24,961 nt of DNA from Pelargonium cotyledonis (taxonomy: Eukaryota > Streptophyta > Magnoliopsida > Geraniales > Geraniaceae), in the NCBI GenBank assembly GCA_036897625.1, contig JAYMTA010000712.1, positions 1-24,961 on the forward strand, read 5' to 3'. The notes beneath the pieces were generated by a model. It searched no databases. It was not told the DNA's origin and saw only the letters and a program-made list of their open reading frames with translations. Each line of letters starts with the position of its first letter. The stretch's first letter is position 1. A program made the position numbers and the translations under genes. Shown here piece after piece: positions 11,701 through 20,880 of this stretch.

Positions 11701-12266
11701 GTCTTATGGAGGAGAATCGGGATAGGGCCGGTGGCAGCCATGAAGCTGAACAAGAAAGAACCCGAACTGGGATTCCCAGAAACTTAGCAAGCGGACAAAG
11801 GAGAGACACAGGTATTGCAACACACCCTCCTCCTCCTCCCTATCCTGTCTCGAACAATTCTTTTCGCTATTTCCCTCCTCGCCCCTCCCAAAATGTGAAC
11901 GATCAGCTTGGTTCCTTGCCTAATTTTCAAACTTATGGTGGTGCAACCAACTTTCCTAGCCCTCCCTCACCAGGTAGCTCAATCAAACTTTCACTTCCTC
12001 CCCCTCCTCCCATACCAAACCATTTCACTCCTCTCCTTCACGGTAGTTCCATGAACTTTCCTCCACCGCCCCCTCTGCCAGAAAAAGACTATCCTCCCCC
12101 ACCGCCGCCACCAGAAAGTGAACGCTCTCCTACTCCTCCCCCACCGCCTCCTATACCGGAAGACTTCCCTTCCCCTACCCCTCCCTCTCCACCCCCTCCA
12201 CCAGAAGACTTCCCTTCCCCCACCCCTCCTTCTCCACCCCCTCCACCAGAAGACTCCCAAATGTAG
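2701..12266 (+). CDS. EDM2: EDM2-like PHD-finger / methyltransferase-like protein, frame interrupted by one TAA
   Basis: This is an EDM2-family nuclear regulator. The 17 coding exons are 2701-3119, 3197-3293, 3581-3735, 4874-4970, 5057-5155, 5984-6228, 6352-6438, 6537-7079, 7197-7341, 7458-7559, 8175-8267, 8881-8922, 9742-9852, 10993-11064, 11183-11301, 11376-11439 and 11529-12266. All use GT-AG and keep one frame of 1075 codons. In order they encode: an N-terminal family domain (1-170); an acidic run (about 184-205); a first PHD finger (C213, C216, C224/C225, C229, H234, C263, C266); a second (C273, C276, C293, C298, H303, C306, C333, H336/C338); and a half finger (C338, C341, C357, C360, H365, C368). 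Next comes a lysine-rich part with KKRK at 424-427, likely a nuclear signal. A Rossmann-like methyltransferase module follows, with D-F-C-C-G-S-N-D (711-718) and N-P-P-F-G (774-778). The protein ends in a long polyproline tail. Codon 737 is TAA, which would leave 736 aa lacking N-P-P-F and the tail. The family call is secure; whether this copy is functional is open. Confidence 0.85.
3656..3679 (+). repeat. (GAA)8 coding trinucleotide repeat
   Basis: Eight GAA codons in a row encode the glutamate run that ends the acidic stretch just before the first PHD finger of the EDM2-like protein. An aspartate-rich region is a described feature of Arabidopsis EDM2. The pure codon repeat suggests that its length can vary between alleles. 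Confidence 0.9.
3736..4873 (+). other. EDM2-like intron after coding exon 3, no extra gene seen
   Basis: This 1138-base AT-rich intron interrupts the first PHD finger between its second and third cysteine groups. It is bounded by GTATGA and CTACAG. No open frame, RNA gene or recognisable transposon was found inside. Confidence 0.7.
5514..5742 (+). repeat. 90-bp intronic tandem repeat
   Basis: Two full 90-base units (5561-5650 and 5651-5740) differ at only a few positions, for example GATTGTCC versus GACTGTCC and CACTACTG versus CAGCACTG. A partial copy precedes them at 5514-5560: it has both ends of the unit but lacks about 43 internal bases. The block ATTGGTTTCTATATCTAAAA occurs at 5539, 5629 and 5719, exactly 90 bases apart. 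The array lies in the 828-base intron 5156-5983 between the two PHD fingers. No other feature was seen in that intron. Confidence 0.93.
7709..7956. mobile_element. Stowaway-like MITE relic
   Basis: The left end TACTCCTTTGTCCC (7709-7722) is a mutated form of the TACTCCCTCCGTCCC end of plant Stowaway (Tc1/mariner-derived) MITEs. An internal block AAAATAATTGTCCACTTT (7758-7775) is mirrored by its inverse complement AAAGTGGACAATTATTTT (7924-7941) near the right end, which decays towards a terminal TA at 7955-7956. Length near 250 bases, TA borders and no coding capacity fit this class. It lies in the EDM2-like intron 7560-8174, away from the splice sites. The rest of that intron shows nothing else. 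Confidence 0.8.
8268..8880 (+). other. EDM2-like intron, no other feature
   Basis: AT-rich intron of 613 bases with a C/A-rich patch at 8503-8528 and a normal acceptor TCTGCAG. The open frame at 8580-8825 has no recognisable domain, lies wholly within the intron, and was not accepted as a gene. Confidence 0.65.
8923..9741 (+). other. EDM2-like intron, no other feature
   Basis: AT-rich intron of 819 bases between a 42-base exon (8881-8922) and the motif I exon. It contains a T12 run near 9680 and no recognisable gene or transposon. Confidence 0.65.
9826..9828 (+). other. Premature in-frame TAA in exon 13 of the EDM2-like gene
   Basis: The exon 9742-9852 reads I-V-D-F-C-C-G-S-N-D-F-S-C and continues to K-H-C-F-F, then TAA, then N-Y-D-L-I-Q-T-K, ending at a normal donor (9853). 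The next exon continues N-D-F-N-F-E-R-R-D-W in the same frame. As I recall the family, a lysine sits at this position, so AAA to TAA by one substitution is the simplest explanation. The site is at the junction of a T7 and an A4 run. The exon is 111 bases and phase 0 at both ends, so skipping it would keep the frame. Confidence 0.85.
9853..10992 (+). other. EDM2-like intron after the interrupted exon
   Basis: AT-rich intron of 1140 bases with donor GTAGCA and acceptor TCACAG. Open frames inside it (around 10655-10837 and 10876-11178) have no recognisable domain; the latter simply runs into the next exon. Nothing else could be identified. Confidence 0.65.
12159..12248 (+). repeat. 45-bp in-frame tandem duplication in the proline-rich tail
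   Basis: Two 45-base copies (12159-12203, 12204-12248) encode the 15-residue unit E-D-F-P-S-P-T-P-P-S-P-P-P-P-P, followed by a third start (E-D) before the stop at 12264-12266. The copies differ at only a few wobble bases, so the duplication is recent. It extends the proline-rich C terminus of the EDM2-like protein. Confidence 0.95.
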
Positions 12267-13550
12267 GTGCCTGGCTTGATGAGTAAATCTTGCCGAATAT
12301 TCTATCTATTTAGCTTTCAGCCATGACCATGACCATGACCATGACTACTCAAAATAGACATTTCATTAGAGTAGTCATTTTTACAGCTACATGTTTGTTA
12401 TGCAGTGACATAATTTGCCATTCTATATCTTCACATTGGCCAATTCTAAGGGCTCAAGAAGATGTTCTCATGACTCAGGCTTTTTTGGTACTCTATTGTT
12501 ATCTCTACAGACATAACACATTGAAATGTTAATGAGACCCTTACAAGCAGAAGATTAGTGAGACACAGCAACTAACAAACTAAATTGAAGACCCTAAAAT
12601 TAAATATAAAGATACAAGTATATGTATATAGCTTGGGATTGCAGTTGCCTTGAACAGCTTTTCCATTCTCTTTGGACCTCATTTTTGGAGGGAGATTTGA
12701 TCTTATCAAAAATTGAATCTCGTAATGTCTACCGTTCATTACATTTCTCCAATTGTTCATCCACTCGTGAGTCGTGTCAAAGAGGATGATCAATATATTG
12801 TTCCTCTTGTTACAAATCATTCTCGAACTTGCAAAGTGATCAATAAATTTGAACTACTTGTTTCAAGATGATCGTTCAAACGATCCATATAATTAAATTT
12901 ATCTCAAATATCATTATTAAAATTATTATTCCGTATATATTTCATCTAATTGTCTGCAATCAAACAATTTAACTTTTCTTAACTCATTTTATTCTGAAGT
13001 TCTAGTTGACTGAGGATATATTAAATATCTATGGACATATTTAAATATATTTTCAAACTTCTCCGTACATTTTCCAAATCTAGCAAACCACACAAAATGA
13101 CATTCAGATTTTGCATCTTCAATACTGCTTCCACCCTAAAATAAGCGATAACTTTTCTATACGTTTACTCTTCAAAATTCAATGTACACTAACTTATAAT
13201 ATAAGTATTATTGATAATTCGTGCATAACTAACAACAAAATTTATTTGAGACAAAAATTCAACTCAAACAAAACACTTATTATAAAACATGAGTGTAATA
13301 TATAGCGTAGTATGAATTTTCTGTTGCACTCAAATTTGCTTAGTAATTAACTGTACCGATTGTAAAGACAAAATTTACATTTTAACCATCTACTACATCC
13401 TGACAAAAATAAAAATAAATAAACAGTTCATGCTCTCTTTACTTGGCACCTCCCTTATAAGGGATTTTGGGAAAGAAAATGGCATTAAATTCAATTTTTT
13501 TCCTCTTGAAGGGGCAACAGGCCCCTACTATATTACAATTTTCATCACTG
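12267..13550. other. Convergent intergenic region and 3'UTRs
   Basis: About 1.3 kb separates the two stop codons. The first 250 bases are probably the EDM2-like 3'UTR. A reverse-strand AATAAA (plus-strand TTTATT at 13241-13246) could serve the TBC gene. The rest is AT-rich. A reverse-strand open frame at 12572-12820 has no recognisable domain. No RNA gene or clear transposon was seen. Confidence 0.55.
12321..12344 (+). repeat. (CCATGA)4 hexamer repeat in 3'UTR
   Basis: Four perfect CCATGA hexamers lie about 55 bases after the EDM2-like stop codon, so they are probably in the 3'UTR. They add several ATG triplets but no meaningful reading frame. Confidence 0.95.
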
Positions 13551-16500
13551 TCAAATGTTACTCTCCTCGTCCGCTCTCAGGGAGTTCAACCGTTTCAACC
13601 TCTGATCAAGCTCCGCCATGACTGCTGGTTCCTGTTTCTTCCTTTCTTTTGATATCGTGTTGGTTGTCATAGAGCCAATCTTCTCGAAAGCCACCTGTAT
13701 ATTACAAATCATAAGAAACTTCTCTACTTCGTGTGGTTTTTGAAAGATTAAGATAAGTGTAAGACCGCATCATCTTGCACAGGTGGTGTCAAACTTGACT
13801 CCCCCTCACGTGCCAGGCTAGGTAAGAGTGATAAACAAACCCAGTCTTGCACGTGGATAGCTGGACTTAAGTCTAGAAGCAAGGCAGACGCCCAAACAGA
13901 ACCAGTTATGATACCATGTTAAACTTGACTACAACCCAAAAGCTTAAGTTGTGATAGGTGGATGACCAACTAGTTTTCAAGTGGTGAGTGACTTCAAATC
14001 CTTTCGATGTGAGATTCCTTAACAACAAGTGAACGGATTATTTTGCTTCATTTCATGTATAAAGTAACCTAAAGGTCACCAAGAGATGCCTAGTTAACAC
14101 ACTTAATTGATTAGACTTGTCTTACCGTCAACAATTCATCAGGGTCAAAGAGGTGATGAGTGGTTCTCTGTATGATGTTAATCACGTCACCAACCTGGTG
14201 TATGAGAAGCAACTCCTCTTCCTTCATCTGCAATTGGAAATCTTGCTTTGTAATGTCTAATGCTTTACATAGAAATACCAAGAAATGGATTTTAAACAGT
14301 CTAAGCATTGTCACCTTAAAGAAGGCCAAAGCCACGTTGAATAGAACTTTCGCCCCCTCGTAGAAAAGGACATCCCACACCCGCAGAGTTGTCTGATGAA
14401 AGAATCATAGACGAAAAAATCATCAGTGAAAGGAACAAATTGACAAATCTTGCATTTATTTTTTTACGGAATGAGATGGTAAATTAACATTGTTCATACC
14501 TCTGAAGGCAAGCTCTTAGCAAAGAGGCATAGGAACCACTCAGTGGTAACAAGGGAAACATCAAAGTCCAATTCGTCCAAATGAGCAGCAATCCTGCATT
14601 TTTTTCATGTTTTTAAATGATACCATAAACTAAACAAAATACACATGAATAGCTCATTTGGAGAACAGTACCTTGGGCATTTTTTTGCTAGTAAATCTTT
14701 GAAAACCCTTTGTTCAACATGGCATCCAGACAAGTTAGTGGTGTAGCAATCATTAACTAAGACGTTTTCCAGGAGGACAGCTAGCATCCAAAAAGCATCC
14801 TCCTCGGTTTTCATCACAAGCAACAACAATGCTGCAACATAATTTAATCCCTGCACCAGGCAAAGCTCAAGTCTTAATGAAATACTTGATTGCCAATAAC
14901 AACCTTGGATTGCTAATATATGATTAATAGGTAAGGTGCTGCGTGGCTTTTAGACAAATCAAATAGATTGCCAATAGCAACCTTGGATTGCTAATACTCA
15001 TAACGGTTCGTGATATAGTTTTATATAGTTCTTGACTGACTCAATTCCTTGGATGCATACCAAGAGCAGTACTAAGATCAAGAACATGAAGAGAGCATAA
15101 CAATGGAAGAATGTTAAAGACCATAACATATTCACAATGATAACATTTAGAACTCTTTACTATTAATGAAGCTAGTGTTGCAGATAAGAATAAAATGCTA
15201 TAGCAACATCAGAGCTTGGATACTTCAAATTATAAAAAGGCTAAATCCTTTTATATCGGTGGTGAAGCAAATGAACACACCTGACAATAACCAACATCAG
15301 AATCGCGGAAAGAATAGGCCACAAGAACACGTCGAAGAGCAGCATGGCCCTCCGGAGTGTCCAACCATGGATGACCAGGGAAGGTTCGTGGTAAATCCTG
15401 CAGGCACATTAAAAAAGGGTCAAAACAAATAAAGAAACTTTAATGACAATAGCTAGCAGAAATAAAAGCAGGCGAGTTCCTAATGATCCAGGACCGTAAC
15501 TAATAACTATGAAAGCAGGTTTTGGAAAAATCATGAACACAAGTTTGCTAGACAATAAAACATTCGTTAACAAGATAAGTAAACTTCCAAAACAAATTCT
15601 AAATCAGACCATTGAATTATAGTTTATAGTAACATCACAACCAACACAGGCGTCGATGTCGATCACTTGTACATTACTAAATTTAAAAGAATCGATATGT
15701 TCAAAACACTAAAATTTTCATAAATCCTCCTCAACTTCCACCACCAAGTGCCAACAAACGATCAGTACTCAATGAGGCAATAGTCTTCAAATTTATGGGT
15801 AAATTTAACCAATTGATGTTCAGATGATTTAGTGGGACAACAAACGCCTTCGACAAAAGAAATGCTATCCCTAAAAGAGTGATAAAGTGCCTTTTCTAGA
15901 ATGACCAGAGAGTAATCAGAAATTTTGTCGGTTAATTAACATGGTGCAAATAAAATTTTCAGCCAAATGTCACAATTTTAACACCAAAAGAAAATAAATA
16001 AGTTGCATTATGTGTTTGTTCATTATTGTGAAGAATTCACCCACCAAACTGCAAATCTTATAACCACTCTACCACAAATAATCGAGACAGATATGACATA
16101 GTACCAAATCATATGAAACCATCAAATAAATAATGAAGGAAATCTAATTCTCCACATGCCATAATCACAACTTCAATGAACAAAAGGTCAGTACACTCAC
16201 ATGATCTATCTGCCGCGTAGCCGGCGTGACCTTATCCGCCACCGCCTTGCTCAAATCATTGTAGTAACTCTCCGGTACAGTAGACTTCTTCTTGGCAGCC
16301 CCAGACAAGGAAAACCACACCTTTGGCCGAAGCACCGGCGGAATTCCCTTCCTAATCAACTTCTTCAATGTAATTGCATTAGCAAGAGCAGACAATTTGA
16401 GAGAAGATTTCAAGGCAATCCCTTGCGACAGTGAGAAAATCTGCGACTGCAAATACCAATTGGCGCCTTTGCTCGCCTCCAATGCCCACCAAACCCTGCC

Positions 16501-16692
16501 CTGTTCCCTCACCTTCTCCCTCACCTCATTCAAAACATTCACATCATCAACATTGCCTTCAACTGTGAACCCATATAGATCCTGGAACTTGACAACTATA
16601 TTGGCCCTCCTAGCATGAATGCTTGGCCTCAAGATGTGTATTTGAGATTTCAATTCATAATTCAATTCTGACCTTCTCTGTGTTCCATACAT
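13551..16692 (-). CDS. RabGAP/TBC-domain protein
   Basis: Probable GTPase-activating protein for a Rab GTPase, acting in vesicle traffic. The seven coding exons, in transcript order, are 16692-16201, 15397-15281, 14850-14672, 14593-14500, 14392-14315, 14227-14126 and 13694-13551. All have GT-AG junctions and add to 1206 bases, or 401 aa. The start M-Y-G-T-Q is the first ATG of the open frame. A conserved plant N-terminal region (about 20-100, with W-W-A-L-E) precedes the TBC domain, which begins near R-K-G-I-P-P (114-119). Both catalytic fingers are present: I-D-H-D-L-P-R (arginine 168) and Y-C-Q (glutamine 203, followed by G-L-N). Later TBC blocks include E-W-F-L-C-L-F and [10 protein letters not shown]. 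The tail ends [11 protein letters not shown]. No signal peptide or membrane segment was seen. Length and sequence agree with a conserved single-TBC plant subfamily (Arabidopsis AT3G07890 type, from memory). The target Rab is unknown. Confidence 0.93.
13787..14024 (-). mobile_element. TRIM-like LTR retrotransposon fragment
   Basis: Read on the reverse strand, a short LTR of 108 bases (14024-13917) starts TGTTAAGGAATC and ends AAGTTTAACA, giving the canonical TG...CA ends. It is followed at once by TGGTATCATAAC (13916-13905), two mismatches from the initiator-Met tRNA primer-binding site TGGTATCAGAGC. A short non-coding interior follows, then a purine tract GAGGGGGAG (13806-13798), and then only 12 bases matching the end of the LTR (TCAAGTTTGACA, 13798-13787). 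Tiny LTR, tRNA primer site and no coding interior are the marks of a terminal-repeat retrotransposon in miniature; the 3' LTR is mostly deleted. No matching target duplication was found. It sits in the last TBC intron (13695-14125). Confidence 0.7.
14889..14996 (+). repeat. 30-base direct repeat, 78 bases apart
   Basis: ATTGCCAATAACAACCTTGG (14889 onward) and ATTGCCAATAGCAACCTTGG (14967 onward) both continue into GATTGCTAATA. The copies (14889-14918, 14967-14996) differ at one base. They lie in the TBC intron 14851-15280, which otherwise shows no feature. Confidence 0.9.
15398..16200 (-). other. First TBC intron, no other feature
   Basis: AT-rich intron of 803 bases on the reverse strand, donor GTGAGT and acceptor CTGCAG, between the N-terminal exon and the exon carrying both catalytic fingers. 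No gene, RNA or recognisable transposon was seen. Confidence 0.7.
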
Positions 16693-17600
16693 ATTTCCTA
16701 GGGCTATTGTCTAGTCCCTAGAGATATGGATAGAGGGAGGCAGAAAAAAATGGAAGGAAAAAAAGGCTGTTTTCTTTAACTCCACAAAACAAAGAAATGG
16801 TCTATTTTGGAGCACTGAACACAAAAGGCTTGAAAATTAGGCTTTTCCTTGACATGGGTAACTTAAGATTTTGAAGAGAAAGATGATTTAATCAACAATT
16901 CAACTAATTCAAATGGCTGTGTGAGAGAGAGACCCTTTTGTGCATATCATACAAAGCCTGCAAAAATCCCCCCAAAATAGAAACTTTATAAATTACATCA
17001 ACACAAAATCAAAACTAATTGATCATAAAAGGAAAGAAAATTCAAAATTCCTTCTGCTTGCACTGTAATCGAAAAAGCCGGATATAAAAACGAAACAGCA
17101 ATACCCAGAAGATGTAAAATTCAGAAACCAAACAAACTAAATAACTAAATAACACTAAAAATACGAGGGGAAACAGTGGATTCGGACCAGAAAATTTCCA
17201 AAATAGATCTTTCTGTTAAGTGGGAAGCTCAAGAACACATTAATTAAAGAAACGGGAGGTGAGAAAATGGATAGAATCGGATCGACAAACCAGAAATTGG
17301 GGTTGAATTGAGCTTGCGGCGATGGAGGGCACGACGCAGAAATGGACGATCTGAGGTGGGCTTCTTCGGTTTCTCTCTTATCATTCTGATTCGGATGTTG
17401 AAATGGTGAACTGAGCACAGGGTCGATATTGCAAAGGTTTTTTATTTTTGGGGTCGGGTTTGAAATAATAAAATTGTATTTGAATTTTTCTATTTTCTAT
17501 AAATATATTATACTCCGTATTATATTTATGAATAAAAAAAAAAAGTGGACATTAAAGAGAGACGTTGGTGATCTTTAAAGCCTGGGTCGGGTTGGAGGCG
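16693..17600 (-). promoter_or_regulatory. 5' leader and promoter region of the TBC gene
   Basis: The leader probably starts near 17420-17440. A reverse-strand donor-like CTG|GTTTGTC near 17291 and the long AT-rich stretch before the start codon suggest a 5'UTR intron, but the acceptor is not certain. A reverse-strand open frame starting at 17418 (87 codons) would be an upstream ORF if transcribed, though it would be cut short if that donor is used. A TATACTCCGTATT sequence at 17509-17521 resembles a worn MITE end. Further upstream the sequence is AT-rich. Confidence 0.4.
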
Positions 17601-19479
17601 CGTTGTGGGTTGCTGGTTAGGTTAATTAATTGGAGCTTGATTTTTAGTTAATGAAATTACTAAAATATTCTTATACATGAACTTTGTTTATATTTTTCTT
17701 TATATTATGAGGCTATTTTCTTATACACATAAAAGAGTGTTTACAATACAATTTTATACGTGTATTGAGATTCTAATTTAACTGGACGATGGTATGAACG
17801 TATTCCACACATTGAGTTGGTGCGAAATCAGTTATGTTCATCTAAGTAAATATTTTGATATTTATGATAATAAGGGTTCATTTCTCCTAATACATCAAAA
17901 GTCTTATTTTCAGTTAAATATAGAAAGTGTAAAGCGTAGTAACTAGCTACAACTTCTTTAAATAATTTGCATCATTATTTACTCAATTATTTATGTATTG
18001 TGAGAGTGAAAATGCCATTTGCAAATAATGACAGCAAAACCGCTCGTTGTTTTTTCACTCTATCCCATGCCACTGTGTTTATGGTGGCGGTTGGAGTAAC
18101 AATGTGATTCTAGTGGCAGAGAATAATATATGACGGTGACGGCTACAATAGCATCTACCTCTCTCTCTTTCTCTCACAAAATAAAAGGGTACATAATAAC
18201 AACGACAAAGTAAGAATTTTGAAAATAAAATTAACTTATATGACGTGCATATGAAGAGAGATTGTATTATTATATAAAACTAACTAACGGGATAAACTAC
18301 TAATAAGTTCATGCAGTTAATTATCTCACCGGTTACTTTTGAAAAGTTAGGTGCGAATAGTTGAAAATCTTATATATTTAGGTGTAGTTTACTCTAATGA
18401 ATATGATGTAATAGTTTCTAGCTAATATATAATCCTATGACTAATGTAGTAGATTAGGACTATCAAACAATGCATCTACAAACCATTCTCCAAAGCCAAC
18501 AATCATTAATAATGAGTAAATTGAAATATATCTCAACAGTAGATTAGGACCACCAACTTATTTGTTACTTTATACATTTTTCCAACAAGGTTACAATATT
18601 TTAAAATTAATTTATGTGTTATCGAGATAATTTCAAAAATGTCACTCAAAACAACATTAAGTTTATTTTGTACATATTTTATACATAACAGTTTCGAACG
18701 TAACTCAGTCTTAAAATTCAAAGTGTAAGTAACTTAAACAACTGAGTTTATTTTAAATTTGAATTATAGTATTGGTCAAAGAGTTAAAAGCAACCTTAAT
18801 TGAAGCTGATCCAAATGATATAAATATCAACATTTTATAGCAGTACAATTTAAACTCAATGTTTATGAAAATTTGAATTATTTTCCTAGACAAAACCAAC
18901 ACACATGTTTTTTGAAATTAAATAATGAAATAATAGTATCATTATTTTCATGACATTCTTATCAAGTTATCAATTCTTATTTTGAAGCAAAGTTATCTAT
19001 TCTTAAATATGTCATTATCAAATTGATCCTCATTGACAATTTTATTCTCATTAACAAAAGAAAACAATTTTAAAATAATGAAGTTTATTAGTTCATATGT
19101 AGAGTTAGAGACATAAAATATTTTAGAGAGACAGTCTTGATTTTCAGCAAATTTCACATAAAATATTACAACATAGATCAAAATCTAATTTTATAACTGT
19201 TTTTGACAATAATTTTAAATCAAATACCATAAAAATGAGAATCTCACTCTAAATTTAATTCTTATTTCCCATTTTGTAAACAACTTTTTTATCATCCAAA
19301 TGCTTTCTAAATATTATCCATTTTTATATTCATGAATTATATGCTTTGTTTGATTCAAAAATGTAATAATGCAGCATTTTATAATTAATTGAGAAGAGAT
19401 GGACGAAAAAAAAAAAGAATCCATAAAATCAGGGTCAAATTTGTCATTCCACAAAACACCGACGTGAAGTGCATAATGG
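17601..19479. other. AT-rich intergenic DNA, no gene seen
   Basis: No coding region, RNA gene or clear transposon was found. A less AT-rich patch lies at about 18040-18160. The 13-base sequence AGTAGATTAGGAC occurs twice (18448-18460 and 18538-18550). Small reverse-strand open frames at 18533-18721 and 18993-19181 have no recognisable content and are probably chance. Confidence 0.6.
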
Positions 19480-19805
19480 TGGTTGTGTGGGTATCTGTGG
19501 CCCACAGCCACAAAACCAAACAATTATATGATGAGCTGGCGGTTTGCGGGGCCCACTGCAATAAGCGCGGGAAAACGAAGGAGTCACGTGCCAGAGTCCG
19601 TACTCTGACCAGTGGACACGTGTGTGTCCGCTGTTGAATTTGGACATATGAAAGAATCCACTCTTTGCAGTTGCAGCCCAAAATTTTAACTTATTTACAT
19701 TATATCCACATGAGACAAGTGTTGGTTTTCTCGTTTACAGTTATGGGCCGGCCTCGTAGGATCCATGGGCCGGTCATATTGTGGGACCCAATAAAATCTA
19801 TATAT
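19480..19805. promoter_or_regulatory. Orphan promoter-like island
   Basis: A GC-richer block of about 325 bases in AT-rich surroundings. It holds two G-boxes (CACGTG at 19585-19590 and 19617-19622, the latter in GGACACGTGTGTGTCC), two identical ATGGGCCGG elements (19743-19751, 19765-19773), and two GGCCCA elements (19499-19504, 19549-19554). TGGGCC/GGCCCA is the site II motif bound by plant TCP factors; G-boxes bind bZIP and bHLH factors. A perfect inverted repeat CAGAGT-ACTCTG lies at 19592-19607. No coding exon follows on either strand within reach. Confidence 0.4.
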
Positions 19806-20039
19806 ATTTTTTAATATAAAAAAATGTTTTAGATGTTTATGTTGTGTCTTTTTTGCATGAGGTCAGATATGAGCTGACAGTTAGGTTTTCTAATTCTAAT
19901 ACATGTGTAGGATTAAAATTATGTTGAGATCATATGACTTGAGCTGATGCTTTCGGGTTTTATGTCTATATCTTAGGGATTATGGATCTTAAAAATAACT
20001 ACGAACATATTGTAATTTAGAATGAATTTCTTTTCATAT

Positions 20040-20880
20040 GTATTCTTTTTTATGGGTGCCCAGATTGGACCTCGAGACATTCATTCGGTAGATGACGTCT
20101 TGAACTCATATAAGTATCTATCATTTAAGTGTGACATTCTATCAGCTCGCTTGGTTTGAGGCATCATGACCTTGGCAACCTACTTGAGTGTGAGACCTTA
20201 ATAGCTTTCTTAGATGCATGATTATCAAATTTGTCCTTTCTTATGAGCACAACTTTTACTCTTGTGAAACCACATTATCGGTATCGAGCGATTTTTTCTT
20301 AGGAAATCTCGATTTTGGATGACCTTACTTTTGACGAGATCATTGTGCTGACCTTGAGAGTGGTCCTTGTTAAGATGAGGCTTGATGAGCCTTGAGGAAG
20401 GTTGTGGAGGTAAGGCTTAAGGAGTCTTGTGAATGAGAGACTAGAGGATTTTTGTTGGTTGTTCCTATACTACATTAAGGGTGTGCCTCAATGAGGAGTT
20501 TGCTTGGGATTAAGCTTCAAAGCGGAAGAGATCATCGTGGGGGGTATGCATGCAAGTGAGCAAAGTTTATTAAGGAAAGTTGGGTGATGTGAAACTGTAC
20601 TTTAATTTGGCCAAATGAGACAAGGTGAGCCCCTAGAGAGTAACAAGCTAGTAAGGTGTGGATGAGGTGACACATTGTGCGGCGTAACTTCATACAACCT
20701 CGAACGAGTGGTGTGAGGCGTAGACGAGCTAGATGAGTCACTGCGACATAGCTTCACACTGCAATGTCCAACCTTAGATGAGAGGTGTGAGGAAGGGTGA
20801 GCTTCTTGAAGTGGACTTTTCTTTGGAAGTTGAGGCAGGGCGCCTTAATAATAGGCGTGACCTTGCCCCATCTTCAATCC
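20040..20880. other. GC-richer non-coding block, possibly transposon-derived
   Basis: The base composition changes from AT-rich to mixed, G-rich sequence and back again. The block is rich in GTGTGAGG, GATGAG and CTTGATGAGCC-type words but has no long frame, no recognisable domain and no terminal repeats that I could match. An eroded LTR or an unrecognised non-coding transcript would both fit. The reverse-strand frame 20532-20741 has no recognisable domain. Confidence 0.3.

Noticed and set aside
11991..12260. Arginine/glycine/tryptophan-rich reverse-strand frame
   Set aside because: It is the mirror of the proline-rich coding tail on the forward strand (CCN codons read as arginine, glycine and tryptophan codons).
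12572..12820. Reverse-strand open frame of 82 codons between the two genes
   Set aside because: No recognisable domain, no splice or promoter context, and its composition matches the surrounding AT-rich DNA; chance is the simpler reading.
16292..16618. Forward-strand frame of 108 codons opposite TBC exon 1
   Set aside because: It is antisense to an exon that is clearly coding on the reverse strand by homology.
17155..17418. 87-codon reverse-strand frame upstream of the TBC start as a separate gene
   Set aside because: No domain; it lies in the likely leader and a donor-like site interrupts it. Kept only as a possible upstream ORF.
19385..19681. Overlapping frames on both strands in the promoter-like island as a small gene
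   Set aside because: The higher GC content lowers stop frequency in several frames at once; none has a recognisable domain.
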